This document shows positions 57,895-64,000 of a DNA stretch of 64,000 bases, piece by piece. The DNA lies in NCBI RefSeq assembly GCF_011045835.1, contig NZ_CP047349.1:1612001-1676000 (forward strand). Direction: 5' to 3'. The translations under genes and the position numbers were made by a program. This DNA comes from Proteus terrae subsp. cibarius. Lineage in GTDB: Bacteria; Pseudomonadota; Gammaproteobacteria; Enterobacterales; Enterobacteriaceae. Position 1 is the first letter of the stretch. Each line of letters opens with the position of its first letter. The notes beneath the pieces were generated by a model. The model did not search any database and was not told where the DNA came from. It saw only the letters and a program-made list of their open reading frames with translations.

Positions 57895-58683
57895 TTATTT
57901 CAGTTCTAATTCATTCATAGCAGCGATGCTGAAACCACCATCTACGTGAACGATTTCACCTGTAATACCACCAGATAAGTCAGAGCATAGGAATGCTGCT
58001 GTATTACCTACATCTTCGGTTGTTACAGTGCGACGCAGAGGAGTGACTGACTCGCAATGGTTTAACATTTTACGGAAATCTTTGATACCAGATGCCGCTA
58101 ATGTACGGATTGGGCCAGCAGAGATACCGTTAACACGAATACCTTCAGGACCCATAGCATTTGCCATATAACGAACGTTAGCTTCTAAAGAAGCTTTCGC
58201 CAGACCCATAACGTTATAGTTAGGGATTGCACGTTCAGCGCCTAAATAAGTCAGAGTTAACAGCGCTGAGTTTGGATTGAGCATTTCACGGCTTGCTTTC
58301 GCCATAGCAACGAAGCTATATGCACTGATGTCGTGAGCAATTTTAAAGCCTTCACGAGTTACTGCATTAACGTAGTCGCCATCTAATTGGTCAGCAGGAG
58401 CAAAACCGATAGAGTGAACAAAACCATCATATTTTGGCCAAACTTTTGCAAGTTCTGCATACATAGTATCGATGCTTTCGTCTTTTGACACATCACACTC
58501 TAATACGATATTTGAGTCTAATGATGCTGCAAATTCTTCAACGCGTGGTTTAAGTTTTTCATTTTGGTAAGTAAATGCAAGTTCTGCACCTTGGTCACGC
58601 ATAGCTTTGGCAATACCATAAGCAATTGATAATTTACTAGCAACACCAGTAATAAGAATGCGTTTGCCGGTCATAAAGCCCAT
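57895..58683 (-). CDS. fabI: FabI, NADH-dependent enoyl-ACP reductase
   Basis: 262 residues, same as E. coli. Last step of fatty acid elongation; target of triclosan. Short-chain dehydrogenase active site with Tyr146, Tyr156 and Lys163 (NYNVMGLAK), and [11 protein letters not shown] near 13-23 for NAD. Gly93 (SIGFAP) is the susceptible type residue, so no triclosan-resistance change is seen there. Confidence 0.97.
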   Translation of the reverse strand: MGFMTGKRILITGVASKLSIAYGIAKAMRDQGAELAFTYQNEKLKPRVEEFAASLDSNIVLECDVSKDESIDTMYAELAKVWPKYDGFVHSIGFAPADQLDGDYVNAVTREGFKIAHDISAYSFVAMAKASREMLNPNSALLTLTYLGAERAIPNYNVMGLAKASLEANVRYMANAMGPEGIRVNGISAGPIRTLAASGIKDFRKMLNHCESVTPLRRTVTTEDVGNTAAFLCSDLSGGITGEIVHVDGGFSIAAMNELELK

Positions 58684-58808
58684 AGCTGTATCCTTGTTTT
58701 TTCGTAAATCGCGATAATAACATCATTCACAGTTTTATCTGTTAGGTTATCACGCTTATTGTTAATAAACGTGGCTGATTCTACCACGACATTTGTAAAT
58801 TTGTTTAA

Positions 58809-58840
58809 TTTCCCTAGCACCTCCGAGGAGTTAAGGGAAA
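58809..58840 (-). repeat. Inverted repeat between sapF and fabI
   Basis: TTTCCCT and AGGGAAA enclose an inner CTCC/GGAG pair. It lies 46 bases after the sapF stop and about 125 bases upstream of fabI. No clear T-run follows on the minus strand, so it may be a weak sap terminator or a leader structure of fabI. Confidence 0.4.
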
Positions 58841-58886
58841 AGGGCGAAATAATGTGCAATTAACATTATGCTTATATTGTTTACAC

Positions 58887-59696
58887 TTAAGTTAAATCTT
58901 GACGCCAAGCTTCTGCTGTTAAGGCTTCACCAAAGTGACTTGCGACTAATCTTCGTGTAACTTCATGTAATGGCGATGCAAGAACTTCCGCTGTATTGCC
59001 ACGTTCAACGACTTCACCATTATCCATCACAATAATTTTATCGCTAATATGTTTTGTCATGCCTAAGTTTTGTGTCACATAAATATAGGCAATATTATGA
59101 GTCTCTTGCAGTTCTAACATCAAATTTATAATTTGTGAGCGCAAAGACATATCCAGCGAAGCTATAGCTTCATCGGCAATAATAACTTGAGGTTGTAATA
59201 TTAATGCTCGTGCAAGCGCAATTCGTTGGCGCTGGCCTGATGCAAACATATGAGGATAATAGTTTGCATGTTCAGGTAAAAGACCCACTTGACGTAATGT
59301 TTGATAAATTCGTTTCTCACGCTCAATTGCACTTAAGTCTGTATTCAGGCGTAAAGGGATTTCTAATGTTTGACCAATACGCTGTCGTGGGTTTAATGAG
59401 TTAGTGGGATCTTGAAATATCATTCTAATTCGCTGACTACGATAAGGGTAATCACCAAAAGTGAGTTGATGCCCATTAATAAAAATATCACCACCCGTAG
59501 GTTCAGTTACACCTGATAGCATTCTCGCGAGTGTAGATTTTCCTGAACCATTAGCGCCAATAATGGCTAAAGTTTGCTTGGGTTCTAGCGTAAAACTCAC
59601 AGGTTTGACGGCTTCTAACTGTTGACGCCGAAATAATCCAGTACGATAGCGAAATGTCTTTGACAGGTTTTTCACCTCAAGCAGTTTATCGAACAT
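58887..59696 (-). CDS. sapF: SapF, ABC transporter ATPase
   Basis: 269 residues from the ATG at 59696, inside the sapD end (11-base overlap); another ATG at 59711 is in frame. E. coli 268. Walker [10 protein letters not shown] at 47-55, Walker B VIIADEA. The signature is ASGQRQR rather than LSGGQ, as in E. coli SapF. Works with SapD. Sap is linked to antimicrobial peptide resistance in Salmonella and SapBCDF to putrescine export in E. coli. Confidence 0.93.
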   Translation of the reverse strand: MFDKLLEVKNLSKTFRYRTGLFRRQQLEAVKPVSFTLEPKQTLAIIGANGSGKSTLARMLSGVTEPTGGDIFINGHQLTFGDYPYRSQRIRMIFQDPTNSLNPRQRIGQTLEIPLRLNTDLSAIEREKRIYQTLRQVGLLPEHANYYPHMFASGQRQRIALARALILQPQVIIADEAIASLDMSLRSQIINLMLELQETHNIAYIYVTQNLGMTKHISDKIIVMDNGEVVERGNTAEVLASPLHEVTRRLVASHFGEALTAEAWRQDLT

Positions 59697-60687
59697 CAGT
59701 TGGCTCCACATTTAATGGAAAATGACAAGCCACGGCATGGTTTTTAAATAAACGTAACCGAGGTGCTTCAATACATTGCCGCTGTGCATAAGGGCAACGA
59801 GGCCCTAAACGGCAACCCACTGGTAAGTGCTCAAGTGAGGGGATTGCACCAGGTAATGTATTTAAGCGGCTCTTATGTGTCAATGAGTTGGTGAAGTCAG
59901 GAATAGAGCGGATCAACGCTTGAGTATAAGGATGATAAGGTGTTACTAGCAACTCGTCAGGGGATGCTGTTTCGACAGTTTGCCCACAATACATAACCGT
60001 AATTTTATTCGCCAATTTGCTCATCCATTGCAAATCATGGCTAATCAACAAAATGGTCATATTATTATTTTGATTGAGTCGAGTCAGTAAACGAAAGATT
60101 TGGGTCTGTGTTGCGGGTTCCATTGCGTTAGTAGGCTCATCCGCAATCAGTAATCGAGGTTGATTTGCAATAGCAATAGCAATCATCACTTTTTGGCATT
60201 CACCCTCAGTTAATTCATAAGGATAACTACGCATAATGTCTTTATGATCTTTAATACCCACACGGTGCAATAGTTCAATTGCGCGGCGTTTTCGCCAATG
60301 AAATCGTTGCCACCAATGTCCTTTAAAAGTCCAGCCAGGAATTGCTTGTATAAGCTGTTGCTCAATTTTTGTGGCGGGATCAAGACAAGATTGTGGCTCT
60401 TGGAAAATCATTGAGATATTATGGCCAATGACACGACGCCTTGCTCTTGGTGATAATTTAAGTAAGTCAATATCATCAAAACGGAAACGATCGGCGGTCA
60501 CACTGATATTATCTTTCGTAACGCCACAAATCGCTTTTGCAATTAAGCTTTTACCTGATCCCGACTCGCCAACAAGGCCTCTCACTTCACCTTCATTTAA
60601 GGTAATAGAAACACGATCTACCGCTTTTACTGGGCCATCGGGAGTCATAAATTCAATGGTTAAATTGCGTATGTCTAATAAAGGCAT
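59686..60687 (-). CDS. sapD: SapD, ABC transporter ATPase
   Basis: 333 residues (E. coli 330), DppD/OppD type with the C-terminal oligopeptide-transporter extension ([15 protein letters not shown]). Walker A GESGSGKS at 40-47, Walker [10 protein letters not shown]. The signature is LTEGECQK, a degenerate form shared with E. coli SapD. Start overlaps the sapC stop by one base. In E. coli SapD also supports Trk potassium uptake. Confidence 0.94.
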   Translation of the reverse strand: MPLLDIRNLTIEFMTPDGPVKAVDRVSITLNEGEVRGLVGESGSGKSLIAKAICGVTKDNISVTADRFRFDDIDLLKLSPRARRRVIGHNISMIFQEPQSCLDPATKIEQQLIQAIPGWTFKGHWWQRFHWRKRRAIELLHRVGIKDHKDIMRSYPYELTEGECQKVMIAIAIANQPRLLIADEPTNAMEPATQTQIFRLLTRLNQNNNMTILLISHDLQWMSKLANKITVMYCGQTVETASPDELLVTPYHPYTQALIRSIPDFTNSLTHKSRLNTLPGAIPSLEHLPVGCRLGPRCPYAQRQCIEAPRLRLFKNHAVACHFPLNVEPTDVR

Positions 60688-61580
60688 TATTCAACTCCCT
60701 CATTTATTGCACGCTGTAAACCATCACCTAAAAGGTTCACCAGTAAAACGCTTATCATAATAGTGGCGCCCGGAATTAAGACTGTCCAAGGAGCAACATA
60801 AATTAACTCTAAGGAATCGCCTAACATCGCTCCCCATTCGGGTGAAGGAAGTTGAGCACCTAAATTAAGAAAACCTAATGCTGTAATATCAAGAATAGCA
60901 ATTGAGAATGCACGTGTTAATTCAGAAACTAATACAGGCGTGATATTCGGTAATACGGTGTACCATAAAATGGAAATGTTTGATGCACCATCAAGTCGAG
61001 AAGCAATCACATACTCTTTGTTTAATTCATCATTAACAGCAGAGTAAATCATTCTGACTAAACGAGGTAACAGCGCCAACCAAATCGCTATCATGGCATG
61101 ACCAAGACTTGTTCCTACAAAAGCCACAACAATAATAGCAAGCAGCAGGGATGGAATTGATAACAAAGTGTCTAATATATGATTAAGAATGGCGGATTTT
61201 AAGCCATGGGACATACCTGCAAAACAGCCAATAATTAACCCCATTAGGGTCGCTGCAAAAGTGACAATAAATGCGCCACCAAAGGTCATGCTTGTACCAA
61301 TTAAAATTCGGCTAAATACATCGCGTCCTAGATCATCTGTACCAAAAAAATAGGAGACATTGCCGTTTTGATACCAAGACGGTGGCGTTAGTTGATGGCC
61401 AAAGAACTGTTGATCAAGCGCATAAGGCGCAATATAAGGGCCTATAATACTGAGTGCTAAGAGAAAAAGAACGCCATAAAACCCTACCATTGAGATAACA
61501 TCTTTAGAAAAACATTGCCAAATCACCGCTGCGGGTGTGGGTGTTTTTTTCTCTTTATAAAATTGGCTATCTAAAGGCAT
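60687..61580 (-). CDS. sapC: SapC, ABC transporter permease
   Basis: 297 residues (E. coli 296). DppC-type permease: a soluble N-terminal tail, six hydrophobic segments, and the EAA loop [23 protein letters not shown] region near 196-213. Overlaps the sapB end by 14 bases. Confidence 0.94.
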   Translation of the reverse strand: MPLDSQFYKEKKTPTPAAVIWQCFSKDVISMVGFYGVLFLLALSIIGPYIAPYALDQQFFGHQLTPPSWYQNGNVSYFFGTDDLGRDVFSRILIGTSMTFGGAFIVTFAATLMGLIIGCFAGMSHGLKSAILNHILDTLLSIPSLLLAIIVVAFVGTSLGHAMIAIWLALLPRLVRMIYSAVNDELNKEYVIASRLDGASNISILWYTVLPNITPVLVSELTRAFSIAILDITALGFLNLGAQLPSPEWGAMLGDSLELIYVAPWTVLIPGATIMISVLLVNLLGDGLQRAINEGVE

Positions 61581-62532
61581 ATCCCACCTTGTGTTTCATT
61601 GGGTTGCTCATTGCACCCACAATATCGGATAAGACGTTGACAATAATGACCATTGAACCCACCAACATTACGCCAGCTGAAATTGCAGAATAATCTTGTT
61701 GGCGGATTGCTGTGACTAACCAACGACCAAGCCCTGGCCAGTTAAATACAATTTCTGTCACCATAGTGAGTGTAAGCATGGTAGAGAACTGTAAGCCTAA
61801 TTTAGGGATGATAGGGGGTAATGCATTATGAAGAATATGACGACGAATAATTGTAAAACGTGATAGGCCCCGAGTTGCAGCTGCCTTCACGTAATTTTCT
61901 GACATAATTTCTTCAGTACTGTTACGCATTAATCGGATAACTTCAGTGGTTGGTGCAATAGCCAGCGTGATAACGGGTAAAATCAGATGCTGCAATACGT
62001 TCATGATCATTTGTTGGCGATAAGGTGAATCAGATAACCATGCATCCACTAATGCAATACCTGTAATAGGTTGTAAGTTATAAAGCAAATCAATGCGACC
62101 TGAAACAGGTAGCCAACCTAACTTTAATGAGAAGAAAAGAGTTAACAGCAATGCAAGTCCAAATACAGGGACAGAAAAACCTAAGAGCGCGAAGTTACTG
62201 ATAATAATATCAGCGGATTTATTACGCCAAACCCCTGCAATAATACCAGCAGGAATACCTACAATAAGGGCAAAAAGAAAGGCTAATGTACAAAGCTCCA
62301 TGGTCGCTGGAAGTGCTTCCACTAATTGTGCTTTTATAGGTTCACCATTGATAGAGGAAATACCAAAATCAAAGTGGATCATATTATGGGCATAAAAAAA
62401 GTAGGCATCTGTGAGTGATGCACCACTTAACGGGGCATTGGGCGTGTAATAGCTCAAGCTAAAGCTCACTAGCGACAAAAAGAACAGTGTCACAAGTAAT
62501 AAAAGTAATCGACGTATTGAATAAATAATCAT
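61567..62532 (-). CDS. sapB: SapB, ABC transporter permease
   Basis: 321 residues, same as E. coli. DppB-type permease with six hydrophobic segments and the EAA loop [25 protein letters not shown] stretch near 213-232. It pairs with SapC and starts three bases after the sapA stop. Confidence 0.94.
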   Translation of the reverse strand: MIIYSIRRLLLLLVTLFFLSLVSFSLSYYTPNAPLSGASLTDAYFFYAHNMIHFDFGISSINGEPIKAQLVEALPATMELCTLAFLFALIVGIPAGIIAGVWRNKSADIIISNFALLGFSVPVFGLALLLTLFFSLKLGWLPVSGRIDLLYNLQPITGIALVDAWLSDSPYRQQMIMNVLQHLILPVITLAIAPTTEVIRLMRNSTEEIMSENYVKAAATRGLSRFTIIRRHILHNALPPIIPKLGLQFSTMLTLTMVTEIVFNWPGLGRWLVTAIRQQDYSAISAGVMLVGSMVIIVNVLSDIVGAMSNPMKHKVGYAFR

Positions 62533-62535
62533 GGA

Positions 62536-64000
62536 TTATTTTATAGCCTCTTTCTTGTGATTTTGTTCGTCTACTTCTGCCTCTCGATAAACTCCAGCAA
62601 AAGATGCATTACCAAAAGTACTTAATACCAATCCTTTAATATCATAACGATATGCTTGCATACGTAAAGAATTAGCTAAAGGTAACACCGGTAACTCTTG
62701 AGCAAGAACATCCTGAGCTTCATGATAATAATCCATCCTTGAAGCAAGTTGCTGACTATAAAGCGCTTTTTTTAAAATATCATCAAAGCTAGGTAAACAC
62801 CAATGACTCAAGTTAGTTTGTGAGCCAATGGCTGCACAGCTAAAGAGAGGACGGAAAAAACTATCGGGATCGTTACTGTCAGTTGACCAACCAGATAGGG
62901 TCATATCATGGGTGCGATCCATCATGCTCGTTTCTTGATATCGACCTTCAATAGGCCGAATATTCATTTGAATACCAACTTGCGCTAAGTCTGCTTGAAT
63001 AAGTTCAGCCATTTTTAATGGGCTTGGGTTATAAGATTGCGAAGCGCTAGGTACCCAAAGATTTAATTTCAGTCCATCAAGGCCTAGCTCTTTAAGGATT
63101 TGTTTCGATTTCTCAGGATTATACTCTGTAATTTTTGCTCGGTTATCATAAGCCCAAGATGCACGAGGAAGTACTGATGCTGCCGTTTCAGCCGTACCAT
63201 AATAAATAGATTCCATTAAACGTTCATTATTAATGGCATAAGCAATAGCTTGACGAACTTTAAGATTATTGAGGGGTGGTTTACTGGTGTTAAAGGCTAA
63301 ATAAGCGATGTTCATACCAGAACGCAACGTTAATCTTAGTCGCGGATCGTCACGTAAGACTTTTAATTGGCTTGCAGCTGGATAGGCTAGAACATCACAT
63401 TCACCTGTGAGTAATTTAGATATACGGCCTGTACCACCTGCACCCATATCAATAACAATCTGTTGCATCTTTGGTTGGCCTTTCCAGTAATCTTTATTTC
63501 TAAATAAACGAACAAATTGTCCCGGTTGATATTCATCTAGAAAGAAAGGACCTGTTCCTACTGGTTTCCAATCAAGCAGCGATTGATCGCCTGATTTTTC
63601 TAAATTCTGTGCGTATTCAGCAGAAAGAATAGGGGCGTAATGTGTTGCTAAATGCCATAGAAAAGAAGCGTCAGGCTCTTTTAAGCTAAATTCTACAGTG
63701 TATTGGCCTAGTCTTTTTATTGATTTGATATTATTGGCAAAACTTAAGCTGTCAAAATAGGGATATTTACCGCCATTAACTTGATTGAAAGAATTTTGTG
63801 GATTAATCATCCTTTCAAAACTAAAAATAACATCATCAGCGGTAAGTTTTCGTGTTGGTGTAAACCAAGATGTTTGTTGAAAAGAGACATTTTTACGTAA
63901 ATAAAAGCGGTAGGTCGCGCCGTTATCTAATGTTTCCCATCGAGCTGCGATTTCAGGGATCAATCGATAAGTGTAAGGGTCAACATCTAAAAGACGGTCA
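62536..64000 (-). CDS. sapA: SapA, periplasmic peptide-binding protein (5' end outside window)
   Basis: The C-terminal 487 codons are visible; the frame is open to the window edge, entering as DRLLDVDPYTYRLIPEIAA, which matches E. coli SapA in the first third of the mature protein. Family 5 extracellular solute-binding fold (ATHYAPILSAEYA, GTGPFFLDEYQPGQFVRL, SGWSTDSNDPDSFF). It binds cationic antimicrobial peptides in pathogens that have been studied. Signal peptide and promoter are beyond the window. First gene of sapABCDF. Confidence 0.95.
   Translation of the reverse strand, partial: DRLLDVDPYTYRLIPEIAARWETLDNGATYRFYLRKNVSFQQTSWFTPTRKLTADDVIFSFERMINPQNSFNQVNGGKYPYFDSLSFANNIKSIKRLGQYTVEFSLKEPDASFLWHLATHYAPILSAEYAQNLEKSGDQSLLDWKPVGTGPFFLDEYQPGQFVRLFRNKDYWKGQPKMQQIVIDMGAGGTGRISKLLTGECDVLAYPAASQLKVLRDDPRLRLTLRSGMNIAYLAFNTSKPPLNNLKVRQAIAYAINNERLMESIYYGTAETAASVLPRASWAYDNRAKITEYNPEKSKQILKELGLDGLKLNLWVPSASQSYNPSPLKMAELIQADLAQVGIQMNIRPIEGRYQETSMMDRTHDMTLSGWSTDSNDPDSFFRPLFSCAAIGSQTNLSHWCLPSFDDILKKALYSQQLASRMDYYHEAQDVLAQELPVLPLANSLRMQAYRYDIKGLVLSTFGNASFAGVYREAEVDEQNHKKEAIK

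Noticed and set aside
58671..58859. 62-codon minus-strand ORF upstream of fabI
   Set aside because: It overlaps the fabI start in another frame and covers the region where the fabI leader must be; no supporting motif or Shine-Dalgarno.

Overview
The window is AT-rich DNA from an enterobacterium of the Proteus group (Morganellaceae). The evidence is a GstA protein very close to my memory of Proteus mirabilis GST B1-1, a 122-residue PqrA-type AraC regulator, an hmuR1-hmuR2-hmuSTUV heme locus, and an arn operon running straight into nlpC and lplA. Remembered differences in GstA leave the Proteus species open. I see no prophage, insertion sequence, integrase or CRISPR array; this is core chromosome with a few variable pockets.

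Layout. 1-3926: 3' end of arnA, then arnD, arnT, arnE and arnF (L-Ara4N lipid A modification, polymyxin resistance). 4076-6120: nlpC, lplA and, convergent, pqrA. 6645-14906: minus-strand heme operon hemP-hmuR1-hmuR2-hmuS-hmuT-hmuU-hmuV behind a strong Fur box. 15167-17201: aroH and ppsR; 17421-19793: ppsA. Downstream of ppsA, on the minus strand, lies an sRNA that I recognise as an RprA homologue, with a promoter and RcsB-like box. 20249-25044: ydiK, ydiJ, menI. 25214: an unrecognised lipoprotein behind a Fur box. 26256-31918: sufABCDSE, also behind a Fur box. 32035-35809: ldtE-like L,D-transpeptidase, an unrecognised gene, lpp, pykF. 36277-36460: two tRNA-Val(GAC) genes. 36609-44867: mdtK, ribE, cfa, punC/punR, purR, ynhF, sodB.

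44868-47926 is a variable pocket between sodB and grxD: an immunity-like orphan, a TauE/SafE permease and an OB-fold-type lipoprotein. 47927-56732 keeps the E. coli order grxD, rnt, gloA, ydhL, slyA, slyB, anmK, pdxH, tyrS, pdxY, gstA, with several E. coli genes missing. After a DUF3592 gene, fabI and sapFDCB plus the 3' part of sapA (cut by the window end) close the window.

Themes. Iron: Fur-like sites precede hemP-hmu, suf, the 25214 lipoprotein and possibly pqrA. Envelope stress and antimicrobial peptides: arn, sap, slyA/slyB, lpp, ldtE and RprA. Carbon switching: Cra-like sites lie upstream of both ppsA and pykF, the two opposing PEP/pyruvate enzymes. Start codons were revised from the longest ORF where a Shine-Dalgarno or family length supported it (arnF, nlpC, pqrA, hmuV, ppsR, ppsA, sufA, sufD, lpp, mdtK, sodB, slyB, anmK, tyrS, sapF). 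All family assignments and comparisons with E. coli are from memory of the proteins; no database was searched.
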